Notes under the pieces: generated by a model
Databases searched by the model: none
Told to the model about the DNA's origin: nothing
What the model saw: only the letters and a program-made list of their open reading frames with translations
In this document: positions 1-10,922 of the stretch, in pieces
How positions within the stretch are numbered: position 1 is the stretch's first letter
Layout: every line of letters begins with the position of its first letter
Assembly: GCF_009870125.1 (NCBI RefSeq)
Contig: NC_046683.1
Location: forward strand, 37,525,869 to 37,589,868
Direction of reading: 5' to 3'
Length of the DNA: 64,000 nucleotides
From: Drosophila pseudoobscura
Lineage: Eukaryota > Arthropoda > Insecta > Diptera > Drosophilidae
Position numbers and translations under genes: made by a program

Positions 1-1005
1 GGCTGTACGGCGAAGATTTGGCAAATCTTAGCTGGAAGCAGAAGATGGCGCGACTAGACGAAGACCTGTTGTGCGAGTGGCAACGCAGATGGGATGATGG
101 TGACTTCCCAGGACGGGTGACGCACCGCTTCATCCCGAACGCAGGCTTCGTCTACAGCGAACGAAGGTTTGGCTTCACGCTGCGCGCTGGGTTCCTGCTG
201 ACGGGCCACGGATCGCTCAATGCATTTCTGCATGGAAGAAGCCTTAGCGACACGCCAGCATGTCTATGCGGCGCAGAACGCGAGGATTGGCAGCACTTCC
301 TATGTGCTTGTCCCCTCTATACAGACTTGCGAAACCTCGATGGACTTGGAGTGCAGTACACGGATGGCGACTGGACCTTCTCCGATGTGACGGCTTCTCA
401 GGAGAGAATGCGGACTCTCGACAGGTTCGCCGGACTGGCGTTCTCCAGGCGACAGCAGCTGCTGAATGCGCAAGCGGCGCACGGGCTGGGTGGATTCCCT
501 ATCCAGGCCGGTCGGGGCTAAAAGGGAGGATCGAGCTGAGTACTTAAGATCGGTACCACGGGTTGTGCAGTTCCAAGGCTGCACATTGAGGTCGGCCCCC
601 TAGTGGGAGTATCGTGGTGGCTGTGGTTGATACCCAAACGTTACGCGGGGAGAGCCGCTAGGCTCCTCGTGGAGTTGCGCTCTCAACCGGGTGTCGAGAC
701 CCATAGATCGGAAGACGTGTTAGATACACCTCGCCCCTCACCAAGGGGGATTGTATGCCCGACCAGGATACTTTCAATTGGTACCAGAAGAGTCGCTATG
801 TACATAGCTATAGCTTCTTTTTAGGGGCGCTAACTGGCGCATTGTACCAGGTTCCTGCGTAAGTAGCGGTGGTGCGTGATGGCGTGATATATGTATATAT
901 ATCACACTAATCGAGGCTAAGCTGCAAATAAACATTAGACGCCGTGGTGGAAATCCCTCCCTGAGGAACCACCACGTAAAATAAAGCTGAGAGATCAGAT
1001 TCATT
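1..1005 (+). mobile_element. R1: R1-1: 3' part of an R1 non-LTR retrotransposon
   Basis: This is the 3' end of an R1 copy whose 5' part lies outside the window. It holds the ORF2 C-terminus (to 521) and a 3' UTR of about 480 bp that recurs in every copy with a complete 3' end. The 3' UTR contains inverted repeats: GTGCAG/CTGCAC near 565-590, a palindrome GCTATGTACATAGC near 796, TGATATAT/ATATATCA at 885-904 and CGTGGTGG/CCACCACG at 943-976. An AATAAA lies at 980-985, about 20 bases before the 28S footprint. There is no poly(A) tail, as is normal for R1. Confidence 0.93.
3..521 (+). CDS. R1 ORF2 C-terminal part (partial at 5' end)
   Basis: The frame is open from the window edge to a TAA. It is the C-terminal domain downstream of the reverse transcriptase in R1 ORF2 and includes the Cys/His motif CLCGAEREDWQHFLCACPLY. 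In R1-clade ORF2 this motif is part of a nucleic-acid-binding domain needed for target-primed reverse transcription. The protein ends GGFPIQAGRG, as do the other array copies that keep this end. No break is visible here, but the endonuclease and RT of this copy are outside the window, so its integrity is unknown. Confidence 0.88.
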   Translation: MYGEDLANLSWKQKMARLDEDLLCEWQRRWDDGDFPGRVTHRFIPNAGFVYSERRFGFTLRAGFLLTGHGSLNAFLHGRSLSDTPACLCGAEREDWQHFLCACPLYTDLRNLDGLGVQYTDGDWTFSDVTASQERMRTLDRFAGLAFSRRQQLLNAQAAHGLGGFPIQAGRG

Positions 1006-1020
1006 CTGTCCCTATCTACT
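1006..1020 (+). other. 28S rRNA R1 target-site footprint (junction R1-1/R1-2)
   Basis: CTGTCCCTATCTACT is identical to the stretch of insect 28S rRNA where R1 inserts with a ~14-bp target-site duplication. The rRNA match stops immediately after it (28S continues ATCTAGCG, here CGAGTTGC). The same 15-mer lies between every pair of complete R1 neighbours in the window. Confidence 0.9.
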
Positions 1021-1454
1021 CGAGTTGCTTTTTGACTGCCACTCGAAGCAGACGTGTTTTTCAAGCGGTCCGCTATACCGTCGTTCGAATAAAGTAAAAA
1101 GTGATTTTTCCAAGTGGAAAATACATCAAAATTGCCGCGAGATCACGCGCTGTTCGTGAGTGTAATCGGGTGTTAATTTGTTGAAAGAACAAAGCAGATA
1201 TTTGCAAATTAATATTTGCAGAATAAACGCTAAAAACAACCACGTGCGGAACCCTAGTTCGTAAACAAGTGCGAATAGTTCGACAACAAGTCGGAATAGT
1301 TCGACAGCACGTTCGAGTTCGAAGCTTTGGTTCGAAGCTTTGGCTCGAGTTCGAAGCGTTCGGTTCGTGTCTCCGCTGAGGCGTTGGTTCGAGTCTCCAC
1401 TAAGTGCCGATTAGTTGAGTCACGCCAATAGAGGTAGTCACAACCCGCCGGGCT

Positions 1455-2855
1455 ATGGAAATAGAGACGGAGGCCGACGCCAGCGACACTAGCGTGGCTA
1501 GTGTAGGGGCGAGCTCATCGTCGAGCGTTCCCGCCCGCAGGCGGGGTCGGCCGAAGTCCTCAGCCGCCAAACAGGGAGCCAAAAAGATCGGGCTTGGGAT
1601 TGGGCTAGCTGGAGAGCGACCGATCCCAGCCGAGAGATCGCCGCCAACGTCGCTCCCCTTTGAGCAGGCTCCATCCACCTCTGCCGCTGCCGCTGCCACC
1701 ACCGCTGCCAGTACTTCTGCCACCGCTGCCGCCACCGCTGCCACCACCGCTGCCACCACCGCTGCCACCACCGCTGCCACCACCGCTGCCACATGCCCGG
1801 CAACTGCCATTGTCGCGGCAGGTTACTCGGCCATCATCGCAGAAATGTCTGCAATAAGGATGGCGGTGAGCGAGGCTGTCCTTAAGGGGCTGATGCCGCC
1901 CGAGGCCTCAATGGAAATCCTCGTCGCGACCAACCGGTACGACGAGTTGGTCATGGCCCTGGCTGGGGAAAAGGTGCGCCTGGAGGAGAGGGCAAGGATG
2001 CCGCCTCCACCGAGACCCGCTGCTGCTGCCCACACGGGTACCACTGCCGTCACAACCGCTGCGTATGCGACAGCCTTCCCAGGCCTGCCCGCACCGAGCG
2101 CCGTCGCTGCACTGATCCCAAAGCCTAGGGATACCTGGTCTGCTCTAATAAAGAGCAAAAACCCGGAGGAGACCAGCAAGGAGCTAGTGGAGCGTGTTAA
2201 GAAGACCGTGGTGCCGACTCTTGGAGTCCGCGTCCACGAGGTTCGCGAGCTGAAGAGCGGAGGAGCGATTATTCGCACCCCTTCAGTGAGCGAACTGAGG
2301 AAGGTAGTGGCCAGCAGCAGGTTTACCGAAGCAGGATTGGAGGTGAAGAAGAGGCCGGAGACCAAGCCTCAGGTCGTGGTGTATGACGTGGACACGTCCA
2401 TAACACCGGAAGAGTTCATGGAGGAGCTCTTCACAAAGAACCTGGAGGAGACCATGACTGCCGCGGAATTCAAAAAGTCGGTTCACCTGGGCAGTAAACC
2501 CTGGTCGGTCACCGACGGCGCCACGATCAACGTGACGCTAGAGGTCGACGCAAAGGCACAGGAGGCGTTGCGCGAATGCGTATACATTAAGTGGTTTAGA
2601 TGCCGCTGCCGCTCCTTGGTCAGAACATACGCCTGCCACAGATGTGCAGGCTTCGACCACAAGGTGTCGCAATGTCGCCTAAAGGAGAACGTGTGCCACC
2701 GGTGTGGACAGAACGGCCACAACGTTGCACGGTGTCCCAACCCCGTGGACTGCCGCAACTGCCGCTTCAAGGGGTACCCTGCAGCACATTCCATGCTGTC
2801 AGCGGCGTGCCCGATCTACGGAGCGGTACTGGCGAGGGTGCAAGCTAGACATTAA
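1455..2855 (+). CDS. R1 ORF1 (gag-like nucleic-acid-binding protein), intact
   Basis: A 466-residue ORF1 of usual R1 length. It begins MEIETEADASDTS and carries a basic patch (RRRGRPKSS), then an Ala/Thr-rich tract (about residues 73-114) encoded by repeats of gctgccaccacc. Near the C-terminus are three zinc knuckles: CHRCAGFDHKVSQC (394-407), CHRCGQNGHNVARC (414-427) and a longer CRNC...H...C (433-452). R1 ORF1 proteins bind element RNA and form the RNP used for retrotransposition. The stop overlaps the ORF2 start as TAATG (2853-2857), a stop-restart arrangement known to couple translation in the related SART1 element. Four other array copies keep or nearly keep this frame. Confidence 0.93.
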   Translation: MEIETEADASDTSVASVGASSSSSVPARRRGRPKSSAAKQGAKKIGLGIGLAGERPIPAERSPPTSLPFEQAPSTSAAAAATTAASTSATAAATAATTAATTAATTAATTAATCPATAIVAAGYSAIIAEMSAIRMAVSEAVLKGLMPPEASMEILVATNRYDELVMALAGEKVRLEERARMPPPPRPAAAAHTGTTAVTTAAYATAFPGLPAPSAVAALIPKPRDTWSALIKSKNPEETSKELVERVKKTVVPTLGVRVHEVRELKSGGAIIRTPSVSELRKVVASSRFTEAGLEVKKRPETKPQVVVYDVDTSITPEEFMEELFTKNLEETMTAAEFKKSVHLGSKPWSVTDGATINVTLEVDAKAQEALRECVYIKWFRCRCRSLVRTYACHRCAGFDHKVSQCRLKENVCHRCGQNGHNVARCPNPVDCRNCRFKGYPAAHSMLSAACPIYGAVLARVQARH

Positions 2856-5476
2856 TGTTTAGCTTCATCCAAGCTAATTGTGGCCGTGGCCGAGCGGCTG
2901 TGATGGAACTCGGAGCCATCATGCGCAGCTCTGGCCGTCAGTTCGCACTGGTCCAGGAGCCGTACGTCGATGGAGCAGGGCGGATTACCGGCCTTCCTTC
3001 TGGAATGCGAGTTTTCCAGGACCGCCGAGGAAAAGCTGCTATCATCGTCGACGAACCGGACGCCATCTGCATGCCAATGGAGACCCTTAGCCGGCGTGCT
3101 CAATGAAGCCAGTCGGGTGTTTACATTCGATAACCGTAGAGGCCAAAGCGATATCGATGTGACGATCGTCAACCAAGCTGCGACTATGTGGGCCACATAC
3201 GATTGGGAAGTGAAGGAATGGGACACCAGCGATCACAACATGATCCATGTTGTGGTGACGACTGACCCGAACGACACAGTTGAGCCCATTGCTCCTGTGC
3301 CGTCATGGAAGCTTTCCAATGCGAGCTGGCGATTGTTCGAGGAGGAAGTGGTAAGGGAGATTGCCGAATTACCGGAAGACATCGCCGAATCGCCGTTGGA
3401 CAACCAAGTGTCTGCACTGCGCTCTGTAGTGCACAGTGTGTGCGACAGAGTGCTGGGACGCAGCGCACCGAGAGCCGCGAGAAAAGTAGTTTGGTGGACT
3501 GCCGAACTACACTCCAAACGCCGAGAGGTCAGGAGACTGAGGCGAAGGCTCCAGGACGCTCGTCGGCATGAGACCGACGCAGCAGAGGAACTTGTGCTCG
3601 CGTTGAGGATCTCCTCAGCGCAGTACAAGAAGCTCATCCTGAGATCGAAGGAAGACAACTGGCGACGCTTCGTGGGAGAGAACAGAGATGATCCATGGGG
3701 GCGTAAATCCACGTCTACAGGATTTGCCGAGGCCGCAAAAAGAGCACGGAGATTGGATGCCTTCGAACGGATGGTAGGCTGGTCGCAACATGGCGCGACT
3801 GTGCGGGTGTGCTCCTTCGCAACTTCTTTCCTGTTGCGGAGACGAATGCACACATTGCCATCCCGATCGAGGCTCCACCGGCCCTCGAAGCTTTCGAGGT
3901 TAATGCATGCGTCGCCAGGTCGCCGGCATGGACGGCATCACAGGTGCCATTTGCAAGGCATTGTGGCGTGCCATCCCTCAGCACATGACAGCGATGTATT
4001 CCCGCTGCCTGGAGACAGGGTATTTCCCAACGGAATGGAAGCATCCCAGGGTGGTTCCACTCCTGAAGGGACCCGATAAGGACCGGACCGATCCTACCTC
4101 ATATCGGGGTATCTGTCTGTTGCCAGTGCTGGGCAAAGTGCTTGAGGGCATCATGCATCGTCTGAAGGACACCATTCCGGATGGCTGCAGATGGCAATTT
4201 GGCTTTCGCCAAGGACGTTGTGTGGAGGATGCTTGGAAACACGTGAGTACTGTTTCGGCCAGCCGGTCGAAATACGTGCTCGGAGTCTTCGTGGATTTCA
4301 AGGGAGCCTTCGACAACGTTGAGTGGAATGCTGCACTACGCCGCCTCCTTGAGCTGGGATGCCGAGAAGCAAGCTTGTGGCGAAGTTTCTTCTCCGGCCG
4401 GAGTGCGAGCATCGTCAGTAGGCATGGAGTATCCACTGTTCCGTTGACAAGAGGTTGCCCGCAGGGGTCCATAAGTGGTCCATTTATACGGAACATCTTA
4501 ATGGACGTGTTGCTCCAGTGCTTAGAGCCCCTTGGTGCGCTCAGCGCGTATGCTGACGACTTGCTCCTCCTCATCGAAGGGAATGCCCGATCAGAGCTCG
4601 AACAAAAAGGAGGTGAGTTAATGTCCATCGTAGGCGCTTGGGGAGTTGAAGTCGGCGTTGCCGTTTCAACTAGCAAGACGGCGATCATGCTGCTCAAAGG
4701 CATACTTAGACGGCCGCCAGTATCGGTATCTAGGCATCACGGTCGGCGAGCGGTTGAGTTTTCTCCCGCACATCACGGGCTTGCGTGATAAGCTGACCGG
4801 AGTCGTAGGGCATTGTCGCGCGTACTGCGGGTCGACTGGGGACTCAGTCCCCGCGCAAAGCGGACAATATATGCCGGACTCATGGTGCCCTGTGCACTAT
4901 TTGGTGCCTCGGTTTGGTCTGTCGTGACGACGACGCAAGTGGTTGCCAGGAGGCATCTGCTTGCGTGCCAAAGGATCGTCCTGATTGGATGCCTACCGGT
5001 ATGCCGAACAGTGTCCACCATAGCGCTGCAAGTACTAGCTGGAGCCCCCCCGTTTGATCTGGTTGCCAGACGCCTGGCAATCAGCTTCAAACTAAAGCGT
5101 GACTACCCGCTGGAGGAGAGCGATTGGCTGTACGGCGAAGATTTGGCAAATCTTAGCTGGAAGCAGAAGATGGCGCGACTAGACGAAGACCTGTTGTGCG
5201 AGTGGCAACGCAGATGGGATGATGGTGACTTCCCAGGACGGGTGACAGCACTTCCTATGTGCTTGTCCCCTCTATACAGACTTGCGAAACCTCGATGGAC
5301 TTGGAGTGCAGTACACGGATGGCGACTGGACCTTCTCCGATGTGACGGCTTCTCAGGAGAGAATGCGGACTCTCGACAGGTTCGCCGGACTGGCGTTCTC
5401 CAGGCGACAGCAGCTGCTGAATGCGCAAGCGGCGCACGGGCTGGGTGGATTCCCTATCCAGGCCGGTCGGGGCTAA
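2855..5476 (+). pseudogene. R1 ORF2 (endonuclease-reverse transcriptase), broken
   Basis: R1 ORF2 normally spans about 1,020 residues: apurinic-like endonuclease, RT, then a Cys/His domain. Visible here are the endonuclease start (MFSFIQANCGRG, VQEPY), SDIDVT and SDHNM motifs after the deletion, RT motifs VDFKGAFDNVEW, TRGCPQGSISGP and YADDLLLL, and the terminal GGFPIQAGRG. The ~269-bp deletion near 3089 removes the DANAVS endonuclease motif and shifts the frame. A further frameshift lies between about 3780 and 3900, a 41-bp deletion near 4721 shifts the frame again, and a 170-bp deletion near 5246 removes the Cys/His motif. No functional product is expected. Confidence 0.92.
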
Positions 5477-5960
5477 AAGGGAGGATCGAGCTGAGTCCTT
5501 AAGATCGGTACCACGGGTTGTGCAGTTCCAAGGCTGCACATTGAGGTCGGCCCCCTAGTGGGAGTATCGTGGTGGCTGTGGTTGATACTCAAACGTTACG
5601 CGGGGAGAGCCGCTAGGCTCCTCGTGGAGTTGCGCTCTCAACCGGGTGTCGAGACCCATAGATCGGAAGACGTGTTAGATACACCTCGCCCCTCACCAAG
5701 GGGGATTGTATGCCCGACCAGGATACTTTCAATTGGTACCAGAAGAGTCGCTATGTACATAGCTATAGCTTCTTTTTAGGGGCGCTAACTGGCGCATTGT
5801 ACCAGGTTCCTGCGTAAGTAGCGGTGGTGCGTGATGGCGTGATATATGTATATATATCACACTAATCGAGGCTAAGCTGCAAATAAACATTAGACGCCGT
5901 GGTGGAAATCCCTCCCTGAGGAACCACCACGTAAAATAAAGCTGAGAGATCAGATTCATT

Positions 5961-5975
5961 CTGTCCCTATCTACT
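5961..5975 (+). other. 28S rRNA R1 target-site footprint (junction R1-2/R1-3)
   Basis: CTGTCCCTATCTACT again sits exactly between the R1-2 3' end (...cagattcatt) and the R1-3 5' end (cgagttgc...). Confidence 0.9.
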
Positions 5976-6396
5976 CGAGTTGCTTTTTGACTGCCACTCG
6001 AAGCAGACGTGTTTTTCAAGCGGTCCGCTATACCGTCGTTCGAATAAAGTAAAAAGTGATTTTTCCAAGTGGAAAATACATCAAAATTGCCGCGAGATCA
6101 CGCGCTGTTCGTGAGTGTAATCGGGTGTTAATTTGGTGAAAGAACAAAGCAGATATTTGCAAATTAATATTTGCAGAATAAACGCTAAAAACAACCACGT
6201 GCGGAACCCTAGTTCGTAAACAAGTGCGAATAGTTCGACAACAAGTCTGAATAGTTCGACAGCACGTTCGAGTTCGAAGCTTTGGCTCGAGTTCGAAGCG
6301 TTCGGTTCGTGTCTCCGCTGAGACGTTGGTTCGAGTCTCCACTAAGTGCCGATTAGTTGAGTCACGCCAATAGAGGTAGCCACAACCCGCCGGGCT

Positions 6397-7796
6397 ATGG
6401 AAATAGAGACGGAGGCCGACGCCAGCGACACTAGCGTGGCTAGTGTAGGGGCGAGCTCATCGTCGAGCGTTCCCGCCCGCAGGCGGGGTCGGCCGAAGTC
6501 CTCAGCCGCCAAACAGGGAGCCAAAAAGATCGGGCTTGGGATTGGGCTAGCTGGAGAGCGGCCGATCCCAGCCGAGAGATCGCCGCCAACGTCGCTCCCC
6601 TTTGAGCAGGCTCCATCCACCTCTGCCGCTGCCGCTGCCACCACCGCTGCCAGTACTTCTGCCGCCGCTGCCACCACCGCTGCCGCCACCGCTGCCGCCA
6701 CCGCTGCCGCCACCGCTGCCGCCACCGCTGCCACCACCGCTGCCACCACCGCTGCCACCACCGCTGCCACCACCACTGCCACATGCCCGGCAACTGCCAT
6801 TGTCGCGGCAGGTTACTCGGCCATCATCGCAGAAATGTCTGCAATAAGGATGGCGGTGAGCGAGGCTGTCCTTAAGGGGCTGATGCCGCCCGAGGCCTCA
6901 ATGGAAATCCTCGTCGCGACCAACCGGTACGACGAGTTGGTCATGGCCCTGGCTGGGGAAAAGGTGCGCCTGGAGGAGAGGGCAAGGATGCCGCCTCCAC
7001 CGAGACCCGCTGCTGCTGCCCACACGGGCACCACTGCCGTCACAACCGCTGCGTATGCGACAGCCTTCCCAGGCCTGCCCGCACCGAGCGCCGTCGCTGC
7101 ACCGATCCCAAAGCCTAGGGATACCTGGTCTGCTCTAATAAAGAGCAAAAACCCGGAGGAGACCAGCAAGGAGCTAGTGGAGCGTGTTAAGAAGACCGTG
7201 GTGCCGACTCTTGGAGTCCGCGTCCACGAGGTTCGCGAGCTGAAGAGCGGAGGAGCGATTATTCGCACCCCTTCAGTGAGCGAACTGAGGAAGGTAGTGG
7301 CCAGCAGCAGGTTTACCGAAGCAGGATTGGAGGTGAAGAAGAGGCCGGAGACCAAGCCTCAGGTCGTGGTGTATGACGTGGACACGTCCATAACACCGGA
7401 AGAGTTCATGGAGGAGCTCTTCACAAAGAACCTGGAGGAGACCATGACTGCCGCGGAATTCAAAAAGTCGGTTCACCTGGGCAGTAAACCCTGGTCGGTC
7501 ACCGACGGCGCCACGATCAACGTGACGCTAGAGGTCGACGCAAAGGCACAGGAGGCGTTGCGCGAATGCGTATACATTAAGTGGTTTAGATGCCGCTGCC
7601 GCTCCTTGGTCAGAACATACGCCTGCCACAGATGTGCAGGCTTCGACCACAAGGTGTCGCAATGTCGCCTAAAGGAGAACGTGTGCCACCGGTGTGGACA
7701 GAACGGCCACAACGTTGCACGGTGTCCCAACCCCGTGGACTGCCGCAACTGCCGCTTCAAGGGGTACCCTGCAGCACATTCCATGCTGTCAGCGGT
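6397..7796 (+). pseudogene. R1 ORF1 fused out of frame into ORF2 remnant
   Basis: ORF1 is intact from its ATG through the first two zinc knuckles and most of the third (CRNCRFKGYPAAHSMLSA). The deletion then removes the ORF1 end, the TAATG junction and the first ~340 bp of ORF2. Reading continues into endonuclease sequence in the wrong frame and stops at 7881, giving a 494-codon hybrid frame. The Ala/Thr tract is the longest in the window, which explains the larger size. Whether the hybrid is made is unknown; as an RNA-binding protein it would lack only the last Cys of knuckle 3. Confidence 0.88.
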
Positions 7797-10571
7797 ACTT
7801 AGATGCGGTGCTGCTGCTGGGCAGCCGCACTCCTGTCATCTTTGGGCTCGACGCGAACGCAGTATCCCCAGCGTGGTTTAGCAAGCTCTCCGGACACAAT
7901 CGGGGGCAAGCTAACTATGCACGGGGTGAGCTGCTGTCTGAGTGGATAACCGAGATGAGAGCCGGCGTGCTCAATGAAGCCAGTCGGGTGTTTACATTCG
8001 ATAACCGTAGAGGCCAAAGCGATATCGATGTGACGATCGTCAACCAAGCTGCGACTATGTGGGCCACATACGATTGGGAAGTGGGACACCAGCGATCACA
8101 ACATGATCCATGTTGTGGTGACGACTGACCCGAACGACACAGTTGAGCCCATTGCTCCTGTGCCGTCATGGAAGCTTTCCAATGCGCGCTGGCGATTGTT
8201 CGAGGAGGAAGTGGTAAGGGAGATTGCCGAATTACCGGAAGACATCGCCGAATCGCCGTTGGACAACCAAGTGTCTGCACTGCGCTCTGTAGTGCACAGT
8301 GTGTGCGACAGAGTGCTGGGACGCAGCGCACCGAGAGCCGCGAGAAAAGTAGTTTGGTGGACTGCCGAACTACACTCCAAACGCCGAGAGGTCAGGAGAC
8401 TGAGGCGAAGGCTCCAGGACGCTCGTCGGCATGAGACCGACGCAGCAGAGGAACTTGTGCTCGCGTTGAGGATCTCCTCAGCGCAGTACAAGAAGCTCAT
8501 CCTGAGATCGAAGGAAGACAACTGGCGACGCTTCGTGGGAGAGAACAGAGATGATCCATGGGGGCGTAAATCCACGTCTACAGGATTTGCCGAGGCCGCA
8601 AAAAGAGCACGGAGATTGGATGCCTTCGAACGGATGGTAGGCTGGTCGCAACATGGCGCGACTGTGCGGGTGTGCTCCTTCGCAACTTCTTTCCTGTTGC
8701 GGAGACGAATGCACACATTGCCATCCCGATCGAGGCTCCACCGGCCCTCGAAGCTTTCGAGGTTGATGCATGCGTCGCCAGGTTGAAGAGCAGACGCTCT
8801 CCCGGCATGGACGGCATCACAGGTGCCATTTGCAAGGCATTGTGGCGTGCCATCCCTCAGCACATGACAGCGATGTATTCCCGCTGCCTGGAGACAGGGT
8901 ATTTCCCAACGGAATGGAAGCATCCCAGGGTGGTTCCACTCCTGAAGGGACCCGATAAGGACCGGACCGATCCTACCTCATATCGGGGTATCTGTCTGTT
9001 GCCAGTGCTGGGCAAAGTGCTTGAGGGCATCATGGTGAATCGTCTGAAGGACACCATTCCGGATGGCTGCAGATGGCAATTTGGCTTTCGCCAAGGACGT
9101 TGTGTGGAGGATGCTTGGAAACACGTCGTGAGTACTGTTTCGGCCAGCCGGTCGAAATACGTGCTCGGAGTCTTCGTGGATTTCAAGGGAGCCTTCGACA
9201 ACGTTGAGTGGAATGCTGCACTACGCCGCCTCCTTGAGCTGGGATGCCGAGAAGCAAGCTTGTGGCGAAGTTTCTTCTCCGGCCGGAGTGCGAGCATCGT
9301 CAGTAGGCATGGAGTATCCACTGTTCCGTTGACAAGAGGTTGCCCGCAGGGGTCCATAAGTGGTCCATTTATATGGAACATCTTAATGGACGTGTTGCTC
9401 CAGTGCTTAGAGCCCCTTGGTGCGCTCAGCGCGTATGCTGACGACTTGCTCCTCCTCATCGAAGGGAATGCTCGGAGCTCGAACAAAAAGGAGGTGAGTT
9501 AATGTCCATCGTAGGCGCTTGGGGAGTTGAAGTCGGCGTTGCCGTTTCAACTAGGAAGACGGCGATCATGCTGCTCAAAGGCATACTTAGACGGCCGCCA
9601 GTGGTACGGTTTGCTGGAGCAAGCCTGCCATATAAGCGCAAGTATCGGTACCTAGGCATCACGGTCGGCGAGCGGTTGAGTTTTCTCCCGCACATCACGG
9701 GCTTGCGTGATAAGCTGACCGGAGTCGTAGGGGAATTGTCGCGCGTACTTCGGGTCGACTGGGGACTCAGTCCCCGCGCAAAGCGGACAATATATGCCGG
9801 ACTCATGGTGCCCTGTGCACTATTTGGTGCCTCGGTTTGGTCTGTCGTGACGACGACGCAAGTGGTTGCCAGGAGGCATCTGCTTGCGTGCCAAAGGATC
9901 GTCCTGATTGGATGCCTACCGGTGTATGCCGAACAGTGTCCACCATAGCGCTGCAAGTACTAGCTGGAGCCCCCCCGTTTGATCTGGTTGCCAGACGCCT
10001 GGCAATCAGCTTCAAACTAAAGCGTGACTACCCGCTGGAGGAGAGCGATTGGCTGTACGGCGAAGATTTGGCAAATCTTAGCTGGAAGCAGAAGATGGCG
10101 CGACTAGACGAAGACCTGTTGTGCGAGTGGCAACGCAGATGGGATGATGGTGACTCCCCAGGACGGGTGACGCACCGCTTCATCCCGAACGCAGGCTTCG
10201 TCTACAGCGAACGAAGGTTTGGCTTCACGCTGCGCGCTGGGTTCCTGCTGACGGGCCACGGATCGCTCAATGCATTTCTGCATGGAAGAAGCCTTAGCGA
10301 CACGCCAGCATGTCTATGCGGCGCAGAACGCGAGGATTGGCAGCACTTCCTATGTGCTTGTCCCCTCTATACAGACTTGCGAGACCTCGATGGACTTGGA
10401 GTGCAGTACACGGATGGCGACTGGACCTTCTCCGATGTGACGGCTTCTCAGGAGAGAATGCGGACTCTCGACAGGTTCGCCGGACTGGCGTTCTCCAGGC
10501 GACAGCAGCTGCTGAATGCGCAAGCGGCGCACGGGCTGGGTGGATTCCCTATCCAGGCCGGTCGGGGCTAA
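7797..10571 (+). pseudogene. R1 ORF2 lacking the start of the endonuclease
   Basis: The sequence begins within the endonuclease (FGLDANAVSPAWFS near 7840, SDIDVT). An 8-bp deletion near 8083 shifts the frame, and another shift lies between about 8640 and 8700. The RT then reads open from 8672 through VDFKGAFDNVEW, TRGCPQGSISGPFIWN and YADDLLLL to a local indel near 9470. A further small insertion occurs near 9922. The C-terminal domain, with the Cys/His motif CLCGAEREDWQHFLCAC, reads open from about 9930 to 10571. All domains except the N-terminal endonuclease remain recognisable, but in four frames. Confidence 0.9.
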
Positions 10572-10720
10572 AAGGGAGGATCGAGCTGAGTCCTTAAGAT
10601 CGGTACCACGGGTTGTGCAGTTCCAAGGCTGCACATTGAGGTCGGCCCCCTAGTGGGAGTATCGTGGTGGCTGTGGTTGATACCCAAACGTTGCGCGGGG
10701 AGAGCCGCTAGGCTCCTCGT

Positions 10721-10922
10721 AGTTCGAGTTCGAAGCTTTGGCTCGAGGTCGGAGCTTTTCGGTTCGTGTCTCCACTAGTGCCATTTAGTGTTGAGTCACG
10801 CCAATAGAGGGAGCCACAGCTCGCCGGGTAATGGAAGTAGACACGGAGGCCGACGCCAGCGACACTAGCCTGGCTAGTGTAGGGGCGAGCTCGTCGTCGA
10901 GCGTTTCCGCCCGCAGGCGGGG
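10721..10922 (+). mobile_element. R1: R1-4: 5' UTR/ORF1-start fragment of a divergent R1
   Basis: Only the end of the 5' UTR and the first ~31 codons of ORF1 remain (ATG at 10831, MEVDTEADASDTSLASV). This is the second R1 subtype, which also gives R1-6 and R1-10, and differs from the MEIETEADASDTSVASV subtype. R1 homology stops at 10922 (gcgggg) and non-R1 sequence follows. The same breakpoint occurs at 55426. Confidence 0.85.

Larger units (their letters stand above)
1021..5960 (+). mobile_element. R1: R1-2: complete-ended R1 copy with internal deletions
   Basis: This copy is bounded by 28S footprints on both sides. It has a 5' UTR of about 434 bp, opening with an imperfect hairpin (CGAGTTGC pairing with GCCACTCG), then ORF1, ORF2 and a 3' UTR. 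At 4.94 kb it is shorter than the usual ~5.3 kb of Drosophila R1, because ORF2 has lost about 269 bp in the endonuclease (junction near 3089), 41 bp in the RT (near 4721) and 170 bp around the C-terminal Cys/His motif (near 5246). Confidence 0.93.
5976..10720 (+). mobile_element. R1: R1-3: R1 copy truncated in its 3' UTR
   Basis: It starts at a 28S footprint and runs to 10720, where the 3' UTR breaks off inside ...gctaggctcctcgt and joins directly to another R1 5' UTR (R1-4), with no footprint. About 390 bp are missing across the ORF1/ORF2 boundary (junction near 7795). Unlike R1-2, R1-6 and R1-7 it lacks the 41-bp RT deletion. It shares an 8-bp deletion near 8083 with R1-8. The 5' UTR lacks one of two tandem cgaagcttt-type repeats found in other copies. 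Confidence 0.92.

Noticed and set aside
603..824. 73-codon plus-strand frame in the R1 3' UTR
   Set aside because: Repeats in each 3' UTR because the UTR is conserved; the 3' UTR has no third ORF in known R1s and the frame is lost in R1-6 by the 33-bp deletion.
1400..1810. Minus-strand Ala/Val-rich and Arg/Trp-rich frames over the ORF1 repeat
   Set aside because: Created by the gctgccaccacc repeat being open in several frames; length follows the repeat number.
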